Shown here in pieces: positions 36,147-44,934 of a stretch of 64,000 bases of DNA. Origin of the DNA: Mycolicibacterium gadium (GTDB taxonomy: Bacteria > Actinomycetota > Actinomycetes > Mycobacteriales > Mycobacteriaceae); contig NZ_AP022608.1 in NCBI RefSeq assembly GCF_010728925.1, positions 5,890,001 through 5,954,000 on the forward strand, written 5' to 3'. Below the pieces are notes generated by a model. That model was given only the letters and a program-made list of their open reading frames with translations. It was not told the DNA's origin and did no database searches. Made by a program: the position numbers and the translations under genes. Each line of letters begins with the position of its first letter. Positions within the stretch are counted from its first letter, which is position 1.

Positions 36147-37230
36147 TCAAAGGCCCGCGCGGTCGGCGAGCAGCCGGCGGTGATGTGTGCTTCCACCGAA
36201 CAGCGCCTGGGTCGTCTTGGCGCGTCGGAAGTACAGGTGCAGGTCGTGCTCCCAGGTGAAGGCGATCCCGCCGTGCACCTGGATGGCGGAACCGGCGCAC
36301 AGCGCGAAGGTGTCGGCGGCCTGCGCCTTAACCAGGGGGCCGACGATCCGCAGTTCCGCGTCGTCCGCGGCGCTCATCGCGGCGTACATCACGGCGGTGC
36401 GCGTCGCATCGATCTCGATCAGCATTTCGGCACAGGCGTGCTTCACCGCCTGAAAGGAGCCGATGGGACGGTCGAATTGTTTTCGGGTGCAGGCGTATTC
36501 GACCGCCAGCGAGACAGACCTCGGCGCCGCCGAGCATCTCTGCCGCAAGTAGCACCCGTGCGACGTCCATCACCCGTTCGATATCCTCGGGTGACCCCGC
36601 GGACAGCGCTTCGGAGGGGGCTTGTGCCAGCTCCAGCCTGGCGACGGGTCGGGTGACGTCGAAGGACGGCAGGTTCACGATAGTCACGCCCGGCGCATCG
36701 GCCGCCACGACGTGCAGGGCGACCACCCCGTCGGCCACCGCGGGCACGATGAACAGGTCCGCCACCGAACCGTGCAGGACCGGCCCGCATACGCCGGTGA
36801 GGATGGTGCCGCCCCGCCACTCGGCGCGCACCCGTGCCGTCGCGGGGTCGGTGTCGCCAGGGGATGCCACCGCGAGCGCGCCGACTTGGTCTCCGCAGAG
36901 CATTCCCTTCAGCAACCTGCGACGTTGCTCCTCGTCGCCGGTGCGGCACACCGCTTCGATCGCAAAGGTCGTGGCCGCCAACGGAACCGGCGTCAGGGCC
37001 CGGCCGAGCTCGGAGAACGCGATCGCCGACTCCGCCAGGGTGCCACCCGCACCGCCGTAGTCGAGCGGAACGTGTAGCCCCGGCAGCTCCAGCTCGTTGC
37101 ACACGCGCTTCCAGAGCTGCGGGTCATGGCCCGCCGCATCGCGGACCATGGCCGGCGGTGCGGCATCACGGAGAAAACCGTTCAGTGATGCGCGAAAGTC
37201 GTCTTGTTCTGTGCTGTAACGAAAGTCCAT
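36147..37230 (-). pseudogene. Acyl-CoA dehydrogenase (FadE), frameshifted by a 4-bp duplication
   Basis: The N-terminal part (MDFRYSTEQDDFRASL... to AEMLGGAEV) and the C-terminal part (SLAVEYACTRKQFDRPIGSFQ to LLADRAGL) are both recognisable FadE sequence but in different frames. On the coding strand GTCT is doubled (GTCTGTCT; + strand AGACAGAC at 36512-36519). Removing one copy restores AEVSLAVEYA exactly. As read, the protein loses ~125 C-terminal residues including flavin-contacting helices. It starts one base after the neighbouring FadE stop; such pairs often form alpha2-beta2 dehydrogenases in mycobacteria. It could also be an assembly slip. Confidence 0.85.
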
Positions 37231-37231
37231 G

Positions 37232-38473
37232 TCACCGGTTCCCGCCTGCCGCCGCATGAGGCCGTGGTTCTTTGGGTAGTCCGAGCAGCTGCTCACCGAT
37301 CACATTGCGCTGGATCTGAGAACTGCCTGCGTAGATGGTCGCGGCACGCGCGTAGAGCAGTTCGTCCATCCAGCAGGCCGCCGAGTTGGGTGTGCCCGCC
37401 TCTGGAACTATCAGCGCCGCACCATTGCCCGGACCTTCCGGGCCGAGCGTCTCGACGCCGAGGATCTCGGCGGCCAGGTCGGTATGACGCCTGAAGTACT
37501 CGCTCCAGATGACCTTGCTGATCGCAGCGTCGCGGCCGGGACGCTGGCCGGCCAGCAGCTGTGTCAGACCGCGGTAGCCCTGGTAACGCATGATCTGGAC
37601 CCGCGAATAGCACCACGCCAGCCCGTCGCGGATATGCGGGTCGGTGTGCGACCCGCGCGCTCTGGCGAGGTCGTTCAAGCGATCGAGGTCCCGCCCGAAG
37701 TCGATGGCCGCGGTGGTGATCTGCGCGCCGCGTTCGAAGCCGAGCAGCGTCATCGCGGTCGGCCACCCGCGGCCGATGCCACCGACCACGTTGGCTGCCG
37801 GGGTTCGGGCGTCGGTCAGGAAGACCTCGCTGAACGAGGCATGCCCGGCCGCATTGACGATCGGGCGCACGTCGACGCCCGGCTGGCCCATCGGCACCAG
37901 CAGCAGCGAGAGTCCCTTGTGCTTCGGCGCATCCGGATCGGTGCGCACCAGAACGAAAATCCAGTTGGCGGTGGGGCCTGCGGATGTCCAGATCTTCTGG
38001 CCGTTGACCACCCACTCGTCGCCGTCGAGCACGGCCCTCGTCCGCACGGACGCCAGGTCGGAGCCCGCCTCGGGCTCGGAGAAACCCTGACACCAACGGT
38101 CCTCGCCGGACAGGATGCGCGGCAGAAAGTGCCTCTTCTGCTCCTCGGAACCAAGTGCGATCAGCGTGTTGCCGATCAGCTCGATCCCGAACCGGTCGTT
38201 CTCTGGAGGTTCGGGTGCGCCGGCGCGGGCGAATTCCTCTGCGAGCACCACCTGTTCGATCACGGACAGGCCGGCTCCGCCATATTCCCTTGGCCAGGAC
38301 ACGGCGACCAGTCCGCAGTCCGCGAGGATCTGGCGCCACCGATGTGCGAAAGTCTCCCGCTCTTCCGGCGCCAGTGCGCCGCCGCCCGGCCAGCTGTTCG
38401 GAAGGTGCTCGACGAGGAACGCGCGGATTCGGTCCCGGAACGCCTCTGCTTGTTGCGGGTACTCGACGTCCAT
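37232..38473 (-). CDS. Acyl-CoA dehydrogenase (FadE)
   Basis: 413 residues, full-length FAD-dependent acyl-CoA dehydrogenase. Visible: [38 protein letters not shown] (FAD/substrate loop), [26 protein letters not shown] (C-terminal FAD motif). Introduces the 2,3 double bond in an acyl-CoA, ahead of the hydratase encoded 3 bases upstream. It is probably one subunit of a heteromer with the frameshifted partner downstream. Confidence 0.92.
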   Translation of the reverse strand: MDVEYPQQAEAFRDRIRAFLVEHLPNSWPGGGALAPEERETFAHRWRQILADCGLVAVSWPREYGGAGLSVIEQVVLAEEFARAGAPEPPENDRFGIELIGNTLIALGSEEQKRHFLPRILSGEDRWCQGFSEPEAGSDLASVRTRAVLDGDEWVVNGQKIWTSAGPTANWIFVLVRTDPDAPKHKGLSLLLVPMGQPGVDVRPIVNAAGHASFSEVFLTDARTPAANVVGGIGRGWPTAMTLLGFERGAQITTAAIDFGRDLDRLNDLARARGSHTDPHIRDGLAWCYSRVQIMRYQGYRGLTQLLAGQRPGRDAAISKVIWSEYFRRHTDLAAEILGVETLGPEGPGNGAALIVPEAGTPNSAACWMDELLYARAATIYAGSSQIQRNVIGEQLLGLPKEPRPHAAAGGNR

Positions 38474-38476
38474 CGA

Positions 38477-39373
38477 TCAGGGCCGCCGCTTGGCCGCGGG
38501 CAGGATCTCGGGTGCGATGCGCCAGTCCTCGAGTCCGTAGTCGACCGTCCCGTAGGACAACTCTCCGCCGGTCACCTCGCTCCAGTGCGCGTGATTGAGC
38601 TGATGGATTTTGAAGCAGGCATCGAGCGCCGTCGAGAAACCCATTGCGTCGACGGTCTGGTTCACCGATTCCTTGATCAGGAGGGCCGCGAGGGTCGGCA
38701 ACTTGGCGATGCGGCGGGCGAATTCGACGGTGCGATCCGCCAGCTCGTCGTTGGGGAACACCTTGCTCACCATGCCGATGGCGTGGGCTTCGTCGGCGTC
38801 CAGCGAGTCGCCGGTGAGCAGCAGTTCCTTCGCCTTGCGGGGCCCGAACTCCCACGGGTGGCCGAAGTACTCGACCCCGCACATGCCGAGCCGGGTGCCG
38901 ACGACGTCGGCGAAAACGGTGTCCTCACCGGCGACGATGAGGTCACAGCACCACGCCAGCATGAGTCCGGCCGACAGGACCATACCGTGGACCTCGGCGA
39001 CAGTGATCTTGCGCAGATTGCGCCAGCGCTTGGTGTTCTCGAAGAAGTAGTGCCACTCCTGGCGGTTGCGTGACTCGACTCCGCCGTACGTTCCGCCGTT
39101 GCACTGGTAGGTGGGGTGCTGGTCGGGGCCTGGTGAGCGTTCCCGGACATCGTCGGTGGAGCCCAGGTCGTGACCGGCGGAGAACGACGTCCCCGCGGCG
39201 CGTAGCAGCACCACTCGCACCTCGTCGTTCGATTCGGCCAGCTCGAATGCGCAGCCCAGCTCGACGAGCATTCCGCGGTTCTGCGCGTTGCGCTGCTTGG
39301 GCCGATCGAGCGTGATGACGGCGATCTGCCCCCCGTCGATGACCTCGTATCCGATGTAGTCGAAATCCGACAC
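38477..39373 (-). CDS. Enoyl-CoA hydratase/isomerase family protein
   Basis: 298 residues of the crotonase fold: RPKQRNAQNRGMLVELGCAF, oxyanion-hole segments RAAGTSFSAGHDLG and HGMVLSAGLMLAWCCDLIVA, and VGTRLGMCGVEYFGHPWE. The position usually holding the first catalytic Glu in hydratases has Cys/Gly here (LGMCGVEYFG), so the reaction could be hydration, isomerisation or a retro-aldol step. First gene of the leftward operon, divergent from the LLM monooxygenase. Confidence 0.87.
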   Translation of the reverse strand: MSDFDYIGYEVIDGGQIAVITLDRPKQRNAQNRGMLVELGCAFELAESNDEVRVVLLRAAGTSFSAGHDLGSTDDVRERSPGPDQHPTYQCNGGTYGGVESRNRQEWHYFFENTKRWRNLRKITVAEVHGMVLSAGLMLAWCCDLIVAGEDTVFADVVGTRLGMCGVEYFGHPWEFGPRKAKELLLTGDSLDADEAHAIGMVSKVFPNDELADRTVEFARRIAKLPTLAALLIKESVNQTVDAMGFSTALDACFKIHQLNHAHWSEVTGGELSYGTVDYGLEDWRIAPEILPAAKRRP

Positions 39374-39477
39374 GGATCACTCCCTTCTTTCGGTGCAGCG
39401 GGCCGCGCGGCCGCTCGATCGCGGTGACCAGGCGTTTGGGTGCTTGACCCTGGCGAGATTACGCGGCGCGACCGCAA

Positions 39478-39574
39478 TATGTCCATAGCCAATACGCGTA
39501 CTAAGAAACTTCAGAGACGTAAATCACGATGCAAACTGATGCTTGCGCTCAATGATGTATCTTGCTAGTACTGT
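39478..39574. promoter_or_regulatory. Divergent promoter module (inverted near-copy at 48601-48697)
   Basis: Lies between the hydratase operon (-) and the LLM operon (+). Its left end TATGTCCATAGCCAATACGC (39478-39497) and right end ATGTATCTTGCTAGTACTGT (39555-39574) each recur with one mismatch, as reverse complements and with the same 57-bp spacing, at 48678-48697 and 48601-48620. Weaker similarity extends outside both ends. It contains TATG-GA-CATA (minus strand) and possible -10 boxes: TACTGT toward the LLM gene and TAATCT toward the hydratase. Confidence 0.8.
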
Positions 39575-39622
39575 GTTGTACATCGCAGTCGGCGGTACCG
39601 AAGCATCCCAGAAGGGTTGAAG

Positions 39623-40732
39623 ATGGAGATCGGAATTTTCCTCATGCCGGCACACCCGCCGGAGCGAAGCCTGTTCGACGCCACGCAGTGGGATCTCGAC
39701 ATCATCGAGCTCGCCGATCAGCTGGGTTACGTGGAGGCGTGGGTGGGTGAGCACTTCACCGTGCCGTGGGAGCCGATCTGTGCGCCGGACCTGCTGCTGG
39801 CGCAGGCGCTGCAGCGCACGAAGAGGATCAAGCTCGCGCCGGGTGCGCACCTGTTGCCCTACCACCACCCGGTGGAATTGGCCCATCGCGTTGCATATTT
39901 CGACCATCTCGCACAGGGCAGGTTCATGCTCGGCGTCGGCGCCAGCGGCATCCCGGGGGACTGGGCCTTGTTCGACGTGGACGGCCACAACGGTGAGCAT
40001 CGCGAGATGACACGTGAGGCGCTCGAGATCATGTTGCGCATCTGGACCGAGGACGGACCCTGGGAGCACCGCGGAAAATACTGGAACGCCAATGGGATTG
40101 CGCCGATGTACGACGGTCTGATGCGTCGCCACATCAAGCCGTTCCAATCGCCGCACCCGCCTATCGGTGTCACCGGCTTCAGCGCCGGCTCGGAAACCCT
40201 CAAACTCGCGGGCGAACGCGGCTACATACCGATGAGCCTCGATCTGAACACCGATTACGTGGCCACACACTGGGATGCCGTGCTCGAAGGGGCGGCCCGC
40301 AGCGGGCGTACTCCCGATCGCCGTGATTGGCGGCTGGTGCGCGAGGTCGTCGTGGCCGAGACGGACGAGAAGGCGTTTCGCTACGCCGTCGACGGCATGC
40401 TCGGCCGCAACATGCGCGAGTACGTGCTGCCGACCTTCAAGACGATGGGCATGACGAAGTTCTACAAGCACGACCCTGCGGTGCCCGATGCCGACGTCAC
40501 CCCGGAGTACCTGGCCGAGAACACATTTGTGGTGGGTTCGGTCGAGACGGTCGTGGACAAACTGGAGGCCACGTATGACCAGGTCGGCGGTTTCGGCCAC
40601 CTGCTCGTCCTCGGGTTCGACTACAGCGAGAACCCGGGACCGTGGAAAGAGTCGATGCGGTTACTCGCGGAGGAAGTCATGCCACGGCTGAACGCGCGTA
40701 TCGCGAGAAAGCCGGCGGCCGCGGTCGTCTGA
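39623..40732 (+). CDS. LLM-class flavin-dependent monooxygenase
   Basis: 369 residues of the bacterial-luciferase-like fold: MEIGIFLMPAHPPERSLFDA, EAWVGEHFTVPWEPICAPDLLL, GRFMLGVGASGIPGDWALF, and the C-terminal VGSVETVVDKLEATYDQVGGFGHLL. Such enzymes hydroxylate or Baeyer-Villiger-oxidise substrates using reduced FMN supplied by a partner reductase. Candidates for that partner are the 2Fe-2S reductase next door and the flavin reductase at 44.4 kb. The ATG at 39623 sits 8 bases after AGAAGG. First gene of the rightward oxygenase operon. Confidence 0.88.
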   Translation: MEIGIFLMPAHPPERSLFDATQWDLDIIELADQLGYVEAWVGEHFTVPWEPICAPDLLLAQALQRTKRIKLAPGAHLLPYHHPVELAHRVAYFDHLAQGRFMLGVGASGIPGDWALFDVDGHNGEHREMTREALEIMLRIWTEDGPWEHRGKYWNANGIAPMYDGLMRRHIKPFQSPHPPIGVTGFSAGSETLKLAGERGYIPMSLDLNTDYVATHWDAVLEGAARSGRTPDRRDWRLVREVVVAETDEKAFRYAVDGMLGRNMREYVLPTFKTMGMTKFYKHDPAVPDADVTPEYLAENTFVVGSVETVVDKLEATYDQVGGFGHLLVLGFDYSENPGPWKESMRLLAEEVMPRLNARIARKPAAAVV

Positions 40733-40762
40733 CGTCGAGCACGGGCAGGAAGGGGCACAGGC

Positions 40763-41914
40763 GTGGAAGCTCATCAGATCACGGTCCGATATTCGGACGG
40801 CACGCAGAAGACGATGCCGGGACGGCCGGACCAGTCGATCCTCGATGCGGCGGAAGAGCACGGCGTCTCGATCGTCAACGAATGCCAGAGCGGCATCTGC
40901 GGGACGTGCGTCGCCACGTGCGCCTCCGGCGACTATCAGATGGGGCGCACCGAAGGCCTGTCGGACGTCGAGCGATCAGCGCGAAAAGTGTTGACGTGCC
41001 AGACGTTCGCCGATACCGATTGCGTCATCGATCTGCAGTATCCAGCCGATGACAACGCGGCGCGGCTGGTCACCGGACACGGAGTGGTGACCAGCGTGCA
41101 GCGGCTGTCGGGCACCACCGCGATTCTGCGGATCGATGCCTCGGGCATCGACGACGCGATCACGTTCAAGGCGGGCCAATTCGCGCAGCTGCAGGTGCCG
41201 GGAACCGATGCGTGGCGAAATTACTCCTTCGCACATCCCGACGACGGCCGCACCGAGCTGGAGTTCATCATCCGGTTGCTGCCCGACGGCGAGATGTCGA
41301 ACTATGTCCGCGACCGCGCCAAACCGGGTGACCGAATCGCGTTGCGGTGCAGTAAGGGTGGCTTCTATCTGCGGCCGATCGTGCGGCCCGTCATCCTCGT
41401 TGCCGGCGGCACCGGGCTGTCGGCGATCCTGGCAATGGCTCAGAGCCTCGACAGTGACGTCGAGCAACCGGTGCACCTGCTGTATGGCGTGACTGCCGCC
41501 GAAGACCTCTGCAAGCAAGACGAACTCGACGAACTCACACGACGCATCCCCGGCCTCAAGCTGCACACGATCGTTTCCCGATCCGACTCCGGGTGGGACG
41601 GCCCGGTCGGGCTGGTCACCGATCTGCTTGACGAATCCATGCTGAGCCGCGATGGTCAGGCTGGCGATGCCGACGTCTACCTCTGCGGCCCTGCACCGAT
41701 GGTCGAGGCGACGCGAAACTGGCTCGACAACAGAGGTATTCATCGCATCGGTCTGTATTATGAGAAGTTCGTGGCGAGTGGGGCTGCGCGTAGGCGTACC
41801 CCGGCGCGCTGGACCACGCCGAGGTCGACACGACGCGGGTGCGACGTGACGGTCGCGGCACCGCCGTTGTCATCGGCGGTAGCATCGCCGGTATCGCGGC
41901 GGCCAAGGTGCTGA
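40763..41914 (+). CDS. 2Fe-2S ferredoxin / FAD / NAD(P)H reductase (BenC-like)
   Basis: Domain order: N-terminal plant-type 2Fe-2S ferredoxin (CQSGICGTCVATCASG, plus LTCQ), FAD-binding barrel (WRNYSFAHPDD) and NAD-binding domain (ILVAGGTGLSAILAMAQ; YLCGPAPMVEATRNWL). It moves electrons from NADH to an oxygenase. The family motif YYEKFVASG near residue 330 should mark the C-terminus; as read, ~45 Arg-rich residues follow and overlap the next gene by 76 bases. One extra G in the GGGG run at 41780-41783 would end the protein at a TAG at 41791-41793 (FVASGGCA), so a missing base is suspected. Confidence 0.88.
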   Translation: MEAHQITVRYSDGTQKTMPGRPDQSILDAAEEHGVSIVNECQSGICGTCVATCASGDYQMGRTEGLSDVERSARKVLTCQTFADTDCVIDLQYPADDNAARLVTGHGVVTSVQRLSGTTAILRIDASGIDDAITFKAGQFAQLQVPGTDAWRNYSFAHPDDGRTELEFIIRLLPDGEMSNYVRDRAKPGDRIALRCSKGGFYLRPIVRPVILVAGGTGLSAILAMAQSLDSDVEQPVHLLYGVTAAEDLCKQDELDELTRRIPGLKLHTIVSRSDSGWDGPVGLVTDLLDESMLSRDGQAGDADVYLCGPAPMVEATRNWLDNRGIHRIGLYYEKFVASGAARRRTPARWTTPRSTRRGCDVTVAAPPLSSAVASPVSRRPRC

Positions 41915-43290
41915 CCGAGACGTTCGAGCGGGTGATCGTGCTGGAGAAGGACGGCCGTCACTCCCGCCGCGAGGGCCGGCCCGGCGCGGCCCAAGGCTGG
42001 CACCTACACCATCTGCTCACCGCGGGACAGATCGAGCTGGAACGGATTTTCCCGGGCATCGTCGATGACATGGTCGCCGAGGGTGCTTTCAAGGTCGACA
42101 TGGCCGACCAATACCGCATCCGACTCGGCGGCACCTGGAAGAAGCCCGGCACCAGTGACATTCAGATCGTGTGCGCCGGGCGCCCGCTGCTCGAATGGTG
42201 TGTGCGGCGTCGGCTCGACGACGAACCCCGCATCGAGTTCCGTTACGAGGCCGAGGTCGGTGACCTCGTCTACGACCGCGACGCCAATTGCGTCATCGGT
42301 GTCGCGGTGGACCGTGACGGCGTACTGGATGTGGTGCCGGCCGAGTTCGTCGTCGACGCTTCGGGGAAGAACACGCGCATACCGGAATTCCTGGAGCACA
42401 TGGGGATCGGCGCCCCCGAGGTCGAGCAGGACATCATCAACTGCTTCTACTCCACCATGCAGCACCACGTCCCGCCGGAGCGGCAGTGGGACGACAAGGT
42501 GATGGTGATCTGCTACGCGTACCGCCCTTACGAGGACACCTACGCCGCGCAGTACTACACGGACAGCTCACGCACCATTTTGTCCACGTCTCTTGTCGCC
42601 TACAACTGTTACTCGCCACCACGTACCGCGCGTGAGTTCCGCGAGTTCGCCGACCTGATGCCCTCACCGGTCGTAGGTGAGAACATCGACGGGCTGGAGC
42701 CCGCGTCGCCGATCTACAACTTCCGCTACCCCAACATGCTGCGGTTGCGGTATGAGAAGATGCGCAACCTCCCGCGTGCCCTGCTGGTGGTCGGCGATGC
42801 CTACACCAGCGCCGACCCCGTATCGGGGCTGGGAATGAGTCTGGCGCTCAAGGAAGTCCGCGAGATGCAACTGTTGCTCGCCAAATACGGCGCGGGACAT
42901 CACGAGCTGCCGCGCCGCTACTACCGCAAGATCAGCAAGATGGCTGATACGGCCTGGTTCGTGATACGCGAGCAGAACCTGCGCTTCGACTGGATCAAAG
43001 GCGTGCGTGACAAGCGCCCGTTCTATTTCGGTGCGCTCACGTGGTACATGGACCGTGTCCTCGAGCTGGTGCACGATGACCTCGATACCTATCGCGAGTT
43101 CCTCGCGGTCGTGCACCTCGTCAAGCCGCCCGCGGCCCTGATGATGCCGAAGGTCGCAGGCCGTGTGCTCGGCAAATGGGCGCGCACGAGATTGTCCGGG
43201 CAGCAGACGCTGATCGCCCGCAACTACTCCGACCGGACCGTGCCCGTCGCCGATCGGCTGGACCGTCCCGAGGAAATCGCCGTCGGGTAG
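41839..43290 (+). CDS. FAD-dependent monooxygenase, epoxidase-like
   Basis: 483 residues. N-terminal FAD motif AVVIGGSIAGIAAAKVL, the second FAD motif VVDASGKNTRIPEFLE, and RALLVVGDAYTSADPVSGLGMSLALKEV, which holds the GD flavin-ribityl motif. The overall pattern resembles squalene-epoxidase/LasC-type flavoprotein epoxidases and some halogenases; no halogenase WxWxIP motif is seen. The adjacent epoxide hydrolase supports epoxidation. The GTG at 41839 is the only plausible start; frames upstream are closed by a TAG at 41791. Confidence 0.85.
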   Translation: MRRDGRGTAVVIGGSIAGIAAAKVLTETFERVIVLEKDGRHSRREGRPGAAQGWHLHHLLTAGQIELERIFPGIVDDMVAEGAFKVDMADQYRIRLGGTWKKPGTSDIQIVCAGRPLLEWCVRRRLDDEPRIEFRYEAEVGDLVYDRDANCVIGVAVDRDGVLDVVPAEFVVDASGKNTRIPEFLEHMGIGAPEVEQDIINCFYSTMQHHVPPERQWDDKVMVICYAYRPYEDTYAAQYYTDSSRTILSTSLVAYNCYSPPRTAREFREFADLMPSPVVGENIDGLEPASPIYNFRYPNMLRLRYEKMRNLPRALLVVGDAYTSADPVSGLGMSLALKEVREMQLLLAKYGAGHHELPRRYYRKISKMADTAWFVIREQNLRFDWIKGVRDKRPFYFGALTWYMDRVLELVHDDLDTYREFLAVVHLVKPPAALMMPKVAGRVLGKWARTRLSGQQTLIARNYSDRTVPVADRLDRPEEIAVG

Positions 43291-43336
43291 GCCGTGACGT
43301 CCACACACTGAACGACAACAAGGAGAGGCGACTCGA

Positions 43337-44392
43337 ATGCCGCAGAATCATCGGATGCTCGACTGCCGGGGCACCAGGATCCACGCCGTGGAAGAGGGTG
43401 AGGGTCCGTTGGTGGTGCTGGTCCACGGATTTCCGGAGTCGTGGTACTCGTGGCGCCATCAGATACCCGCGCTCGCGGCTGCCGGGTACCGGGTGGTGGC
43501 GATCGATCAGCGAGGCTACGGGCAATCGTCGAAGTTCCGCGTGCAGTCCGCCTATCGCATCAAAGAACTCGTCGGCGACATCCTCGGCGTGATCGATGCG
43601 TACGGCGAGAAGCAGGCGATCGTGGTCGGACACGACTGGGGCGCCCCGGTCGCGTGGACGTTCGCCTGGCTGCACCCAGACAGATGTGCCGGAGTTGCCG
43701 GGCTCAGTTGCCCCTTCGCCGGACGTGGTGTTATCGCCCTGCCGGGCAGTCCTTTCGGAGAGCAACGCCCGAACGATTATCACCTGGAGATCGCCGGGCC
43801 GGGCAGGGTGTGGTACCAGGATTACTTCTCAGCGCAGGACGGCATCATCGCCGAGATCGAAGAGGACCTGCGCACCTGGCTCCTCGGACTCACGTACACG
43901 GTGTCCGGCGATGCCGTGAGCGCCGCCACGCGTGCCGCCGAGGCGGAAGGGATCGATCTGGCGGCCATGGATCCGCTCGACGTGATCCGCGCCGGCCCGT
44001 TGTGCATGCCCGAGGGGGCGCGCCTCAAGGACGCCTTCGTGTATCCGGAGAAGATGCCGGACTGGTTCACCGATGAGGATCTCGATTTCTACACAAGCGA
44101 ATTCGAGCGTTCCGGCTTCGGCGGGCCGCTGAGCTTCTATCACAACATCGACAACGACTGGCACGACCTGGCCGACCAGGCCGGCAAGCCACTCACCCCG
44201 CCCGCTGTCTTCATCGGTGGGCAGTACGACGTCGGCACCACATGGGGAGCCGAGGCGACCGAACGGGCCGGGGAAATGATGCCGAACTACTGCGGCACCC
44301 ACATGGTGGCCGAGGTCGGACACTGGATCCAGCAGGAAGAGCCCAAGGAGATCAACCGGCTGCTGCTCGACTTCCTGCACGGGCTGCGCTAA
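43337..44392 (+). CDS. Alpha/beta-fold epoxide hydrolase
   Basis: 351 residues. HGFPESWYSWRHQIPAL carries the oxyanion HGFP; the nucleophile Asp100 is in VVGHDWGAPVAW, and the catalytic His329 in VAEVGHWIQQEEP. A cap domain lies at ~150-260. An Asp nucleophile in GHDWG is typical of epoxide hydrolases and dehalogenases; RGYGQSSK and the cap favour epoxide hydrolase. It would open the epoxide made by the preceding flavoprotein. Confidence 0.9.
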   Translation: MPQNHRMLDCRGTRIHAVEEGEGPLVVLVHGFPESWYSWRHQIPALAAAGYRVVAIDQRGYGQSSKFRVQSAYRIKELVGDILGVIDAYGEKQAIVVGHDWGAPVAWTFAWLHPDRCAGVAGLSCPFAGRGVIALPGSPFGEQRPNDYHLEIAGPGRVWYQDYFSAQDGIIAEIEEDLRTWLLGLTYTVSGDAVSAATRAAEAEGIDLAAMDPLDVIRAGPLCMPEGARLKDAFVYPEKMPDWFTDEDLDFYTSEFERSGFGGPLSFYHNIDNDWHDLADQAGKPLTPPAVFIGGQYDVGTTWGAEATERAGEMMPNYCGTHMVAEVGHWIQQEEPKEINRLLLDFLHGLR

Positions 44393-44416
44393 CGGCACGG
44401 CAACGGACGAAAAGAC

Positions 44417-44934
44417 ATGCATCCCGTCCACTCGCGCCACCTCGACGACTCGACACTGCGTCGCGTCTTCGGATGTTTCCCGTCCGGGTGATCGCCGTCT
44501 GCGCGAGCATCGACGGTGAGCCGGTCGGCATGGCGGCCAGCTCGTTCACCACGGTTTCGGTGGACCCGCCGCTGGTGTCGATTTGCGTGCAGAACACCTC
44601 GACCACATGGCCGAGGTTGCGCGAGCGCGAGCGGCTTGGGGTCAGTGTGCTGGCCGAGCACCACAGTGACGCCTGCCTTTCGCTGTCACGCAAGGTCGGG
44701 GACCGGTTCGCCGGGGTGCGCTGGACGGAATTGTCCAAGGGGGCGGTGTTCGTTCACGGGGCCACGGCGTGGCTGGATTGCCGCCTGCACTCCGAGCTCC
44801 CTGCGGGCGACCACACCATCGCGTTGCTGGAAATCTGCGAACTCAGCGCCGATCCGGACACCCCACCACTTGTTTTTCACGGCAGCCGGTTTCGCCGGCT
44901 CGCCGTCACGGCAACAGCGGGGGAGCGCGGATGA
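44417..44934 (+). pseudogene. Flavin reductase family protein, frameshifted near its N-terminus
   Basis: The ATG at 44417 gives MHPVHSRHLDDSTLRRVFGC then FPSG and a TGA. In the next frame the protein goes on as VIAVCASIDGEPVGMAASSF, TTVSVDPPLVSICVQNTSTTW and so on to 44934. Joined, this is a normal flavin reductase (LRRVFGxFPSGV...); one G appears missing from the GGG at 44486-44488. An ATG at 44473 could start a shortened product. It would supply reduced flavin to the operon's flavin-dependent monooxygenases. Its stop overlaps the next ATG (ATGA). Confidence 0.82.

Noticed and set aside
34593..36656. 687-aa open frame on the plus strand opposite the double FadD
   Set aside because: Low-complexity, Arg/Val/Gly-rich translation with no motif; codon-position shadow of the real gene.
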